Source: Hyphomicrobiales bacterium
GTDB lineage: Bacteria; Pseudomonadota; Alphaproteobacteria; Rhizobiales; Rhizobiaceae
Assembly (NCBI GenBank): GCA_900466605.1
Contig: UBMU01000019.1
Coordinates: 1 to 64,000, forward strand
Direction of reading: 5' to 3'
DNA: 64,000 bases
Positions 16,408 to 25,577 of the stretch are shown here, in pieces (position 1 is the stretch's first letter; the number at the start of each line of letters is the position of its first letter). Below the pieces are notes generated by a model. It saw only the letters and a program-made list of their open reading frames with translations, made no database searches and was not told the origin of the DNA. The position numbers and the translations under genes are program-made.

Positions 16408-17769
16408 ATGGCTCAGACGGTAGCGACGAGACTTCATTCAAGCGCAGCACTTCTGCCGACCGGATGGGAAAAGGACGTGCTCCTGACGATTTCCAATGGC
16501 CGCATCGCAAGCATTGAAACGGGCGCGGCTGCCGCGCCGGGCGATGAGCATTGCGAGACGCTTGTCCCTGCCATGAGCAATCTCCACAGCCACGCTTTCC
16601 AGCGCGCCATGGCCGGCCTTGCAGAAGTACGCGGACCGGCGAACGACAGCTTCTGGAGCTGGCGTACGGTCATGTACAAGTTCGCCCTCTCAATGACGCC
16701 CGAGCATGTCGAGGCGGTGGCTTCCCAGCTCTATATGGAAATGCTGGAAGCCGGTTTTTCGCGTGTCGGTGAGTTCCACTATTTGCACCACGACAGGGAT
16801 GGCAGACCCTATGCCAACATTGCTGAGCTCGCCGAGCGCATCGGGGCGGCGGCAAACATCAGCGGAATTGGGCTGACACTTCTTCCGGTATTTTATGCTC
16901 ATTCCGGATTCGCCGGCACTGCACCGATTGACGGCCAACGGCGGTTCATCAACTCGCTGGACAGCTTTGCCGCATTGATGGATGGCTGCCGCAAGCTAAC
17001 CTGCGCGCTTCCCGGTGCCGAACTCGGCCTTGCTCCGCACAGCCTGCGCGCTGCAACGCCCGAGGAGCTCACCAAGGTCTTGTCGCTGGCCGGTGACGGA
17101 CCTATCCATATCCACGTCGCCGAGCAGGTCAAGGAAGTCGACGACTGTATCGCCTGGTCCGGTGCCCGTCCTGTGCAATGGCTCCTTGCCAACACACCGG
17201 TGGATGGCCGGTGGTGCCTGATACACGCAACACATATGACCGATGAGGAAACGCGCGGCATGGCGCGCATCGGCGCGATCGCTGGCCTTTGCCCGATTAC
17301 CGAAGCCAACCTCGGCGACGGTACCTTCCAGGCGCCGCTCTTCCTCGATGAAGGCGGCCGCTTCGGTGTCGGCTCGGATTCCAACGTCATGATCTCGCTA
17401 CCGGGCGAGCTGCGACAGCTCGAATATTCGGAGCGCCTGGCGCTGAGAGCTCGCAATGTCATCGCAGCACCGGGCGGCTCGACCGCGCGTAGCCTTTTCG
17501 ACCAGGCGATCACCGGCGGCGGCGGCGCACTGAAGGCGCCAGGCGGGATCGCCGTCGGTCATCATGCTGATCTCGTTTCGCTCGACACGACGGCCGTGCC
17601 CTACCTTTCGGGTGACCAGTTGCTCGATCACTGGATCTTCGCCGGTGGAGTGGCGGTCGACAACGTTTGGGCGCTCGGCCGCAAGCAGGTCGCTGGCGGT
17701 CGCCACCTGGCACGCGACCAAATCAACCGCCGCTTTCTCAACGTAATGGGCGAGCTTCTGGCAGCATAG
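16408..17769 (+). CDS. hutF: Formimidoylglutamate deiminase
   Basis: A 453-residue amidohydrolase-superfamily enzyme that deaminates N-formimino-L-glutamate to N-formylglutamate plus ammonia, feeding HutG. The zinc motif is SNLHSHAFQRAMAG (H60, H62); FHYLHHDRDG and GVGSDSNVMISLPGELRQLEY are family signatures. The ATG at 16408 has AGGAGA just upstream, better than the frame opening at 16354. It is transcribed divergently from hutI and 57 bases ahead of hutC. Confidence 0.94.
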   Translation: MAQTVATRLHSSAALLPTGWEKDVLLTISNGRIASIETGAAAAPGDEHCETLVPAMSNLHSHAFQRAMAGLAEVRGPANDSFWSWRTVMYKFALSMTPEHVEAVASQLYMEMLEAGFSRVGEFHYLHHDRDGRPYANIAELAERIGAAANISGIGLTLLPVFYAHSGFAGTAPIDGQRRFINSLDSFAALMDGCRKLTCALPGAELGLAPHSLRAATPEELTKVLSLAGDGPIHIHVAEQVKEVDDCIAWSGARPVQWLLANTPVDGRWCLIHATHMTDEETRGMARIGAIAGLCPITEANLGDGTFQAPLFLDEGGRFGVGSDSNVMISLPGELRQLEYSERLALRARNVIAAPGGSTARSLFDQAITGGGGALKAPGGIAVGHHADLVSLDTTAVPYLSGDQLLDHWIFAGGVAVDNVWALGRKQVAGGRHLARDQINRRFLNVMGELLAA

Positions 17770-17826
17770 GCCTTTTCAGGTCGAAACCCAGGCGTTAGAG
17801 CGGGAGACAGGAAACGGAGCGTGACG

Positions 17827-18549
17827 ATGAACCAGAGCAAGGACACGACCTTGCACCAGCGGATCGTGAGCGACATCGAGGGCCGCATCGTCTCAGGCGA
17901 GTGGCCACCGGGTTACCGCATTCCGTTTGAAGTCGAACTCACCAAAGAATACAACTGTTCGCGTATGACCGTGAACAAGGCGCTAACCCAACTCGCAAAG
18001 GCTGGCCTGATCGAGCGCCGCAAAAAATCCGGTAGTTTCGTCACCCAGCCACAGGCACAATCGGCCGTTCTTGAGATCCATGACATCAGGGCCGAGGTGC
18101 AGTCACTCAACCTCGCCTACTCTTTCACTGTCTCAAAGCAAGAACAGAGGAAGGCGAAAGCCGACGACATTCGCCGCCTTGACGTAGTGCCAGGTTCCTC
18201 GGTGGTTGACGTATCATGCGTTCATCATGCAGGGGGTCGCCCGTTCTGCCTTGAAGAGCGCCTCATCAGTTTGATTACCGTGCCTGAGGCGGCCGATGCC
18301 AATTTCATCGACATGGCGCCCGGCGCCTGGCTCATCAACCAGATCCCCTGGAGCAGTGCCGAGCATCGTATCCAAGCCGTGCCTGCCGGCTCGGACGAAG
18401 CCGCGGCCCTTGGCATTCCACGCAATGCCGCTTGCTTGGTTGTCGAACGCCGTACCTGGAGCAACGTTGGACCAGTTACTCACGTGCGCTTTACCTATCC
18501 AGGCGACCGGCACGCGCTCGTGGCCCGGTTCACGCCTGCTTCACAGTAG
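17827..18549 (+). CDS. hutC: Histidine utilization repressor (GntR/HutC family)
   Basis: A 240-residue transcription factor with a GntR winged helix at residues 1-76 (LHQRIVSDIEGRIVSGEWPPG, then YNCSRMTVNKALTQLAKAGLIERRKKSGSFV) and a UTRA ligand-binding domain over the rest. Family members repress hut genes until urocanate binds the UTRA domain. Two starts are possible, GTG 17821 and ATG 17827; ATG fits the AGGAAACGGAG spacing better. It is cotranscribed with hutF, so it probably represses its own synthesis through the palindrome at 16316. Confidence 0.92.
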   Translation: MNQSKDTTLHQRIVSDIEGRIVSGEWPPGYRIPFEVELTKEYNCSRMTVNKALTQLAKAGLIERRKKSGSFVTQPQAQSAVLEIHDIRAEVQSLNLAYSFTVSKQEQRKAKADDIRRLDVVPGSSVVDVSCVHHAGGRPFCLEERLISLITVPEAADANFIDMAPGAWLINQIPWSSAEHRIQAVPAGSDEAAALGIPRNAACLVVERRTWSNVGPVTHVRFTYPGDRHALVARFTPASQ

Positions 18550-18596
18550 GCCCCCGGCGGCATTGATTTCCCGATGGCCGGTCATAACATGCCTGC

Positions 18597-19061
18597 ATGA
18601 TCCCGAACATTGAGACCATCAGCCTCCGAGCCGCCACTGAAGTGGACAAGGATGCAATTGCAGAGGTTTGGCACGACAGCGCAAGCCTCCCTACCGTTGG
18701 ACCCGCCGTCATGCCGTCCGTTTGTGAGTTCAGGCGCAGGATCGACATAGAAATCGCTGCCGGCTGGCGCGTAACGGTCGCCGCCGTTAAAGACGAAGTC
18801 ATTGGCTTTGTTGCCATAAAACCGGACGACGCGCACCTGGACCAGCTGTTTGTTCGACCGCGATCGATTGGCAGCGGCGCGGGAAAAATGCTTCTCGCGC
18901 ACGCTATGGCGGCCATGCCAGCGGGTTTTACGCTCTTCACACGCTCTGCGAACACACGTGCTCGCAACTTCTATGAACGCGCAGGCCTAATTGAACTGCG
19001 CAACGACAAACATCCGAGTACCGGCGATCCGATCACTTACTACCGCTGGACAGCCGCCTGA
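18597..19061 (+). CDS. GNAT-family N-acetyltransferase
   Basis: A 154-residue acyl-CoA-dependent acetyltransferase. The N-terminus (ISLRAATEVDKDAIAEVWHDS), the beta4 strand HLDQLFVRPRSIGSGAGKMLL with the pyrophosphate-binding SIGSGAG turn (around 85-95), and FTRSANTRARNFYERAGL mark the GNAT fold. The acceptor substrate is unknown. It lies 47 bases after hutC in the same direction, but nothing ties it to histidine metabolism. Confidence 0.82.
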   Translation: MIPNIETISLRAATEVDKDAIAEVWHDSASLPTVGPAVMPSVCEFRRRIDIEIAAGWRVTVAAVKDEVIGFVAIKPDDAHLDQLFVRPRSIGSGAGKMLLAHAMAAMPAGFTLFTRSANTRARNFYERAGLIELRNDKHPSTGDPITYYRWTAA

Positions 19062-19083
19062 TCTCCGCAAACAAATCCGAAGT

Positions 19084-20502
19084 CTACTGATTGCCGACTT
19101 CGATGATCCTGGCGCCGGAGAACTTCTTTTTCTCAAGGCCGGTATATTCGACCCTGACAAGCTTGCCGGCCAAGGGCTTCAGGGGCATGTCCCTGCCGTC
19201 AAGCCCAACAGCATCGGCCAGAATCAGATGGTGACCGCGCAAGACTATGTCGCTTGCATCGAGAATCTTGATTCTGTTGCGGTCATCGCCTTCAAGACGC
19301 CCGATGACGCAGCCGGCGACCGAGGGGCTGCAGTTCAAAGGCCTGTCTCCCTTTTCGACCTTCCTTGCCAGTTCACTCGGCTGCGCAGTAACCGCCGATC
19401 TGCTACGAAGAACCGCAGTTGCCTCCGTTCCCACGCACGGGCCGGTGGGATCAAGCGCCTTGCCGATTGAGTTGACGCTGACGGGCTTGTTATTCTGAGA
19501 GATATTCTCGCAGATCTTGCCCTGGGGCGCTCGTTGAGCACGGATCAGCCCGACACCCACATTGCGAAACGTATTTCCGTAGACGTCGTTGTTGATGCCA
19601 TCCGTTTCCTCGTCACCGCCGAGACGAACGCCTGCGCCGACGACATCGTAGACCAGATTATAGCGAAAGACATTGCCGTTGCCGCGCGAGTCAAAGCCGC
19701 CGGAGTTTGGATCCTTCTGTCCTGTGCAACTGTTCTTCTCGACGATGTTGCCGCTTGAGCCCTCCTTAATATCTACGCATTCATTGCCCCCGGTAGAGAT
19801 GATGTTGTCATGGATGCGGTTCCGATCGGAGCGGTCAATCGCCTTATCCGGCGCACCACGTCCGCCCAACTGTTCTGGAGCAGTACCGATATAGATCCCC
19901 TCGCCATTCTTTCCACCATCGTTAAACACGAAATCGAAGCGGCCGCAGGAGCTTATCCTTGAATAGGCAATTTCGTTCTGCCTTGCCTGATAACGCAACC
20001 GAACGCACTCCCCACCCGCGTTACGAATATCCATCCCGAGTATGCGAAGGCCGGTCAGAGCCTCTCCGGGCGTGTGTCCGATTGCGTAGAGGAGCTTGTC
20101 GCGATAGCTCTTCTTCGTATTGGTTCTCTCGAATCGCCCGTCGATCGTGAAATTGCGCAGCTCGATATAGCTGTGGTTCACTTCAATGACCCGGGGCTGA
20201 CCGCCACCCTTGACGACCGACGCAAGCGAACCCTCGATTGAGATCGGTTTTCCGGGTTCACCGTCCCGAACCGACCGAAAATCCTGCATATAGGTTCCGG
20301 GCGCCAGCACGATTGTATCGCCTGGCTGCGCGACGGCGAGCGCATCCTGAATCGTGCGGCCTTCGTCGCGGCCCTCGTTTCTTGGCGAAACGTTAATCGT
20401 TGCACTTTGCGCTAGGTCGATAGTCCCTAAAAAGCCAGTGACACCGAGCATGATTGCCGTCAAGCGACAAACCACGCATGCCTTCCGGATATCGTTGGTC
20501 AT
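19084..20502 (-). CDS. Exported right-handed parallel beta-helix protein
   Basis: A 472-residue secreted or periplasmic protein. A signal peptide covers about the first 33 residues (hydrophobic TAIMLGVTGFLGTIDLAQSA). The body has repeated beta-helix rungs rich in N and G turns (IELRNFTIDG, NRIHDNIISTGGNECVDI, GNVFRYNLVYDVVGAGVRL, NDVYGNTFRNVGVGL), as in pectate-lyase-like and mannuronan epimerase folds. The last ~80 residues are a separate non-repeating domain. I see no definite catalytic motif, so polysaccharide lyase, epimerase or binding protein are all open. It is a single-gene unit convergent with the GNAT gene. Confidence 0.75.
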   Translation of the reverse strand: MTNDIRKACVVCRLTAIMLGVTGFLGTIDLAQSATINVSPRNEGRDEGRTIQDALAVAQPGDTIVLAPGTYMQDFRSVRDGEPGKPISIEGSLASVVKGGGQPRVIEVNHSYIELRNFTIDGRFERTNTKKSYRDKLLYAIGHTPGEALTGLRILGMDIRNAGGECVRLRYQARQNEIAYSRISSCGRFDFVFNDGGKNGEGIYIGTAPEQLGGRGAPDKAIDRSDRNRIHDNIISTGGNECVDIKEGSSGNIVEKNSCTGQKDPNSGGFDSRGNGNVFRYNLVYDVVGAGVRLGGDEETDGINNDVYGNTFRNVGVGLIRAQRAPQGKICENISQNNKPVSVNSIGKALDPTGPCVGTEATAVLRSRSAVTAQPSELARKVEKGDRPLNCSPSVAGCVIGRLEGDDRNRIKILDASDIVLRGHHLILADAVGLDGRDMPLKPLAGKLVRVEYTGLEKKKFSGARIIEVGNQ

Positions 20503-20687
20503 AGAATACCCCCGGTAGTGGATGCGGGATGGAATAAAAGCACACGCTAATATTTAACTCAATTACTCTCGTTGCCTTTTTGATCAGATGCCGCATTGTG
20601 GGTATGCCTCGCCGGCGGCGCACAAGTTGCACCCTGCCTGCTCTACCGTCATGATAATCCCATCAGATACCGAAACCACGGCGACCA

Positions 20688-21434
20688 ATGCGCATCTTTC
20701 TCGTTCGACACGGCGAATCGCTCGGCAACATTAATGAACGAGCCTATGGACAGTTCGGCGATCACAACGTGCCGCTGACGCAATGGGGCTATCGACAAGC
20801 GCTCGTGGCTGGACGAGCAGTCTCCTCCTATCTCTACGATCTGTCGCACAAAGAAATTCCAAAGTTGGATATCTGGTATTCACCTTATCTGCGGACGCGA
20901 CAGAGCAAGGACGCATTGTTGGAGACCCTGCAACCCGAATGGATAAGCGGCGTTCGAGAGGACTATCTCCTGCGGGAGCAGGATTTTGGCCTTTTCACCG
21001 AGATTTACGACCATGCAGAACGGCGACACAAGTTCCCTGATGAGTTCGAGAAATGGGCCAGGCTGCGAAACAGCAGCGGAAAATTCTATGCAAGACCTCC
21101 GGATGGCGAGAGCAGGGCGGATGTGGCGCAGAGGCTCCGCCTTTTCCTTCAAACCGTGATCGACGACGCATCCGATGGCGTGAACGACGTTGTCATCGTC
21201 GGCCATGGCGTTACAAATCGGGCCTTCGAGATGAATTTTCTTCACCACCCCGTCGACTGGTTTGAGCGTTCTGACAATCCTGGAAATTCCGACGTGACAT
21301 TGATCGAAGGAACCCGCCTCCAAGGTTACCGATCAACGCTCCTGCACAAAGCAAACGACCGCCAGGCTGGCGATGAAGCGTTGCGCGACGCCCACGGATC
21401 AGTATTGAAAATCACGCCGAAGCCGACGCTCTAG
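20688..21434 (+). CDS. Histidine phosphatase family protein
   Basis: A 248-residue protein of the phosphoglycerate mutase-like histidine phosphatase superfamily. The catalytic RHGES motif is at 7-11, with H8 the phosphorylated histidine. The second histidine lies in VVIVGHGVTNRAFEM, and LRTRQSKDALL provides the phosphate-pocket arginine. The insert QDFGLFTEIYDHAERRHKFPDEFEKW and the variable C-terminus do not match glycolytic mutases, so a broad phosphatase role is likelier. No operon partner. Confidence 0.8.
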   Translation: MRIFLVRHGESLGNINERAYGQFGDHNVPLTQWGYRQALVAGRAVSSYLYDLSHKEIPKLDIWYSPYLRTRQSKDALLETLQPEWISGVREDYLLREQDFGLFTEIYDHAERRHKFPDEFEKWARLRNSSGKFYARPPDGESRADVAQRLRLFLQTVIDDASDGVNDVVIVGHGVTNRAFEMNFLHHPVDWFERSDNPGNSDVTLIEGTRLQGYRSTLLHKANDRQAGDEALRDAHGSVLKITPKPTL

Positions 21435-21487
21435 TCCAACCGGAGTCTGTCGGTCGCCAAAAGCAGTTACTCGCGGAATGTTATCCT

Positions 21488-21823
21488 CTATTGTTGGACC
21501 GACGCTAGGCCGCATTCGGTCACCGCTGGCTCGTCTTTTACGCTCGCCTTGATGCGCAATTCCCAATCACTGCCCAGTTGAAAACCATGTGCCCGCAACA
21601 TGTCGACAACCTTTGGACAATCGGCAGGGCTGTCATACTGTCCAGCTAGTGAGACCTCGATGAGAGTCTCTTTGGCATCGACGGCGCAATCCCCGTTTAA
21701 GCCGGTATTTTCGAGAAACGAGCAGACGGCTTGTGCGCGCTCGAGGCTCAAGCCGTCATCCGACGCAACTGGAGAACCGGCCGCAACGATGGCTGCCTCG
21801 ATCAGTGATATGATGGATCTCAT
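21488..21823 (-). CDS. Small probably exported hypothetical protein
   Basis: A 111-residue protein of unknown family. The N-terminus (MRSIISLIEAAIVAAGSPVAS) is moderately hydrophobic and could be a signal peptide cut before DDGLS. The remainder has four cysteines (VCSFLE, NGDCAVD, PADCPKV, TECGLA), which would suit two periplasmic disulfides. ATG 21823 has GGAGAG six bases upstream; ATG 21835 is an alternative, and the frame stays open to 22015 without family-like sequence. Function unknown. Confidence 0.5.
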   Translation of the reverse strand: MRSIISLIEAAIVAAGSPVASDDGLSLERAQAVCSFLENTGLNGDCAVDAKETLIEVSLAGQYDSPADCPKVVDMLRAHGFQLGSDWELRIKASVKDEPAVTECGLASVQQ

Positions 21824-22160
21824 TGTTCTCTCCATGGAGGGAGGCTTGCGACATCTGTTGCCACGATATCCTAAAGCCTCCCTCGTCCTTCCAGGAGATG
21901 AAGGATAAGCGGGGACATAGGCCAAGAATCGGAGTGGGGAAGGGGGACCGAAGCCCTCAGACAGCCGAATGTGTGATCCTGCAACGACGGATAGGGTTGC
22001 AGTAAATTCAAGCACCTAGAAAGTGCAGTCGATCAACCCCATCAAATAAATTTGCCCGCCCTGTCGATTCTCATAGCCCGCAAACGTTCTTTGTCCGAAC
22101 GGTCGACAGCGTTACAAAATCCGTCGCATCGTTCTGTCAAAACCGAAGGAGGTTCATGTC

Positions 22161-22874
22161 ATGGATGCGAATAGTCTCGTTTCGGCAAGGGAACTGGCAA
22201 CACGAAATGGGCTCAGCTTTCCAAACGAAACACCCGAGTATCGGCAGGCGCGCGACGAGCTCCTGGCCGAGGAGATCGAATTGCGCCGGCATATCGAGCG
22301 TGTTGCCGAGCAACGACGCGCCCTGCCACCCGGCGGCCAAGTAACAAAGCACTATCGCTTTCAAGGACCGGATGGCGAGATGACGTTAGGGAACCTGTTT
22401 GGAGACAAATCCACACTTGTCATCTACAGTTATATGTATGGGCCGCAGCGCGAGCGTCCGTGCCCGATGTGTACCTCGATGCTGTCGGCTCTCGACGGAG
22501 AAATTCCGGACATCAGTCAACAGGTCGCCTTCGCTGTTATCGCACGCTCGGCAATTGAACGGTTGCTGGCATTCAAGGAGGAGCGCGGTTGGCATCACTT
22601 GCAACTCTATTCCGACATGACCGGCGACTTCAGCCGCGACTACCACGCCATCGGCCCTGAAGGCACCGATGAGCCCTCCTACAACGTCTTCATGATCAAG
22701 GACGGTGTGATCCGACACTTCTGGAATCCGGAAATGGGGCCGGCAACGGCGGATCCCGGCCAGGACCCGCGGGGCGCACCAGACTTCATGCCGCTCTGGA
22801 CCGTCCTTGACACGACGCCTGAAGGCCGCCCGCAGACATGGTATCCAAAGCTCAGCTACGACAGTGCGCAGTAG
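22161..22874 (+). CDS. DUF899 thioredoxin-like domain protein
   Basis: A 237-residue cytoplasmic protein of the DUF899 family, a thioredoxin-fold group of unknown activity. Family features are an N-terminal charged helix (EYRQARDELLAEEIELRRHIERVAEQRRALPPGG), TLVIYSYMYGPQRERPCPMCTSMLSALDG with Cys101 and Cys104 spaced as CPMC, and the C-terminal YNVFMIKDGVIRHFW. A strong AAGGAGGT site lies at 22145-22152. The CxxC pair suggests a redox role; this is inference. Convergent with agpT. Confidence 0.82.
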   Translation: MDANSLVSARELATRNGLSFPNETPEYRQARDELLAEEIELRRHIERVAEQRRALPPGGQVTKHYRFQGPDGEMTLGNLFGDKSTLVIYSYMYGPQRERPCPMCTSMLSALDGEIPDISQQVAFAVIARSAIERLLAFKEERGWHHLQLYSDMTGDFSRDYHAIGPEGTDEPSYNVFMIKDGVIRHFWNPEMGPATADPGQDPRGAPDFMPLWTVLDTTPEGRPQTWYPKLSYDSAQ

Positions 22875-22895
22875 CGTCCGCGCTTGGCGAGGGCG

Positions 22896-23786
22896 TCACC
22901 GCCCTTTGCCGACGCTCGCATACATGCCTGTTGTACGAAACTCGGTTGGGTTTGTGCCGTAGACGCGGCGGAAAACCTTCGAGAAATAGTTAGCGTCCTC
23001 GAAGCCCGAGCGGATAGCAACCTCCTTGACTGGCATGTTGGCGGTTTTCGTAAGGAGCTTGACGGCGCGCTTAAGGCGTTTCTGCAGAACAAATTCCGCG
23101 GGCGGCAGGCCCTCGTTCGCGGCAAACATCCGAGAGAAATGGGCGCGACTGAGACCCGCGACGCGAGCAAGGTCTTGCACAGGTAGAGGTCGCTCGAGAT
23201 TGCTCATGATGTAGTCGATCACGTGCTGCATCGTCCTGTATTCCTCGCTGAACACCGGATGCGATCCGAACACGTCGTCGTAGAGCGCCATCGCCGCCTC
23301 GTAGGCGATCGCCGACGCAAGCCCGGGCGTCTCCGCGCCGTTGATCAGGCGCAGGCTGCAATCAGCAAGATGCTCAATCGTCTCGGGCTGCAGCTTGAGC
23401 ACCGGGCCGGTGACGGCGAGGATCGAGCGATGGATGCGCAGCGCCTCTTCCCCGTTCATCGAGATCCAGAAAAACTCCCAGCGCTCGCCATCGTCCAGCC
23501 AGTAGCGGTGATTGTGGGGCACGAGAACCAGCAAGGTTTCACCCTCCTTCACCCGGAGTTCGCGATTCTCGTATCGCAGGTTCCCGGAGCCGCTGATCGT
23601 GTGCTGAAGCACTGTGAAAGGCGTCTGGCCGCGCTTGCGGCCATCCCAGTCATAGGTCGCGTCCTCACGGATTTCATATCCGGTGCTAGTCGGCATGGTG
23701 TGCAGGCTCTGTCGTCCGCGGGGCAGCGAAACGGTGCGCATGACCGGGCCGTTCCCAATCAGTTTCTGCAGCACAGAATTACCCAT
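22896..23786 (-). CDS. agpT: AraC-family transcriptional regulator of the alpha-galactoside operon
   Basis: A 296-residue regulator. The N-terminal ~165 residues form an AraC-type cupin (FTVLQHTISGSGNLRYENRELRVKEGETLLVLVPHNHRYWL). The C-terminal ~100 carry two helix-turn-helix units, LPVQDLARVAGLSRAHFSRMF and MPVKEVAIRSGFEDANYFSKVF. Position and direction match agpT of Sinorhizobium meliloti, which activates the melA-agp operon in response to alpha-galactosides. The ATG at 23786 gives the family N-terminus; upstream frame to 24164 overlaps the divergent GH4 gene and is rejected. Confidence 0.82.
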   Translation of the reverse strand: MGNSVLQKLIGNGPVMRTVSLPRGRQSLHTMPTSTGYEIREDATYDWDGRKRGQTPFTVLQHTISGSGNLRYENRELRVKEGETLLVLVPHNHRYWLDDGERWEFFWISMNGEEALRIHRSILAVTGPVLKLQPETIEHLADCSLRLINGAETPGLASAIAYEAAMALYDDVFGSHPVFSEEYRTMQHVIDYIMSNLERPLPVQDLARVAGLSRAHFSRMFAANEGLPPAEFVLQKRLKRAVKLLTKTANMPVKEVAIRSGFEDANYFSKVFRRVYGTNPTEFRTTGMYASVGKGR

Positions 23787-23988
23787 GAAAGCATAATCCT
23801 TCTCTGGCGGCCTCGCCGAAATTGCGCATAATCCGCCTCCAAGAGAGAGCACACCGCCAGCATCGAGGAGCGGCGCGGAGGAGAATAAGCCGGATTTCTG
23901 GCCTTTTTTTACGCAGAGCGCAAGCCTGCGCACTATTCTTCTTCTCGTCGTCCCGTGCCGGCATTTTGATCGCATCGAGGTTAGGATC

Positions 23989-25455
23989 ATGAGTTTCAAA
24001 ATCGCTATCATAGGCGCTGGCAGCGTCGGCTTCACCAAAAAGCTGTTCACCGACATCCTGTGCGTGCCGGAATTCCGGGACGTTGAGTTCGCGCTCACGG
24101 ACATGAGCGAACACAATCTGCAGATGATCAAGCAGATCCTCGACACGATCGTCGCATCCAACAAGCTGCCGACGAGGGTGTCGGCGACGACGAACCGCCG
24201 CGAGGCACTGACAGGCGCACGCTATATCATCAGCTGCGTGCGCGTCGGCGGCCTCGAAGCCTATGCCGACGATATCCGCATCCCGCTGAAATATGGCATC
24301 GACCAGTGCGTCGGTGACACGATTTGCGCCGGCGGCATTCTCTACGGCCAGCGCAACATTCCTGTTATCCTCGACTTCTGCAAGGACATCCGCGAAGTCG
24401 CCGAGCCGGGTGCCAAGTTTCTGAATTACGCAAACCCGATGGCGATGAACACTTGGGCTGCGATCGAATATGGCAAGGTTGATACGGTTGGTCTCTGCCA
24501 CGGTGTCCAGCATGGCGCCGAACAGATCGCCGAGGTGCTTGGTGCGAAGTCTCCTTCCGAACTCGACTACATCTGCTCAGGCATCAACCACCAGACCTGG
24601 TTCGTCGATCTCAAGCTTAACGGCCGAAAGATCGCCAAGGACGAGCTGGTTGGCGCCTTCGAAGCGCATCCCGTGTTCTCTCAGCAGGAAAAGCTGCGCA
24701 TCGACGTGCTGAAGCGCTTCGGTGTCTATTCCACGGAAAGCAACGGCCACCTGTCGGAATACCTGCCCTGGTACCGTAAGCGGCCGGACGAGATCACCAA
24801 GTGGATCGACATGTCCGACTGGATCCACGGCGAAACCGGCGGTTACCTCCGTCATTCCACGGAAACCCGCAACTGGTTCGAGACGGAGTTCCCGCAGTTT
24901 CTCGCCTCCGCAGAAAAGCCGATCGATCCGTCCAAGCGTTCGAACGAGCATGCGAGCCACATCCTGGAAGCGCTCGAAACGGGGCGTGTCTATCGCGGCC
25001 ACTTCAACGTCAAGAACAACGGCGTCATCACTAACCTGCCTGCTGACGCGATCATTGAATCGCCCGGTTTCGTAGACCGCTTTGGCATCAACATGGTTTC
25101 CGGTGTCACCATTCCGGAAGCCTGCGCTGCGACCTGCATGGCCTCGATCAACGTCCAGCGCATGTCAGTTCATGCAGCCGTCAGCGGCGATATCGACCTT
25201 CTCAAGCTTGCCGTGCTGCACGACCCGCTGGTCGGTGCCGTCGCAACGCCGGAAGAGGTCTGGCAGATGGTCGACGAGATGGTCGTCGCCCAGGCCCGCT
25301 GGCTGCCGCAATATGCAGATGCTGTTCCGGCCGCAATGGAGCGCCTGGCGAAATCGACGGTCAAGACCCGCGAATGGGCAGGCGCTGCCCGCCGCAACGT
25401 CCGCTCGATCGAAGAACTTCGCGCCGAGAAGGCGGCGCTCAAGCAGGCCGTCTAA
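23989..25455 (+). CDS. Glycoside hydrolase family 4, alpha-glucosidase/alpha-galactosidase
   Basis: A 488-residue GH4 enzyme, an NAD+ and divalent-metal-dependent hydrolase acting through oxidation at C3. The dinucleotide motif is IAIIGAGSVGF (5-15). The metal ligands are C170 (LCHGVQHG) and H201 (GINHQTW), and NPMAMNTWA (149-157) binds NAD+. Its place between agpT and agpA is that of melA in S. meliloti, so it probably hydrolyses imported melibiose or raffinose-type sugars. It is clearly distinct in sequence from the second GH4 gene at 31626. First gene of the operon; a 122-base gap with a weak stem precedes agpA. Confidence 0.88.
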   Translation: MSFKIAIIGAGSVGFTKKLFTDILCVPEFRDVEFALTDMSEHNLQMIKQILDTIVASNKLPTRVSATTNRREALTGARYIISCVRVGGLEAYADDIRIPLKYGIDQCVGDTICAGGILYGQRNIPVILDFCKDIREVAEPGAKFLNYANPMAMNTWAAIEYGKVDTVGLCHGVQHGAEQIAEVLGAKSPSELDYICSGINHQTWFVDLKLNGRKIAKDELVGAFEAHPVFSQQEKLRIDVLKRFGVYSTESNGHLSEYLPWYRKRPDEITKWIDMSDWIHGETGGYLRHSTETRNWFETEFPQFLASAEKPIDPSKRSNEHASHILEALETGRVYRGHFNVKNNGVITNLPADAIIESPGFVDRFGINMVSGVTIPEACAATCMASINVQRMSVHAAVSGDIDLLKLAVLHDPLVGAVATPEEVWQMVDEMVVAQARWLPQYADAVPAAMERLAKSTVKTREWAGAARRNVRSIEELRAEKAALKQAV

Positions 25456-25577
25456 GTTTCCCGGACAACGGGTGGCGATGGGGCTCCGGGAGGGACGCCA
25501 TCGCTGCAAGCCCGTTCCCGGATCGTTTGAGGAGAACCGGGGTCGCCGCAAGCGCCTCGAAACAAGAGGGAGAGACG

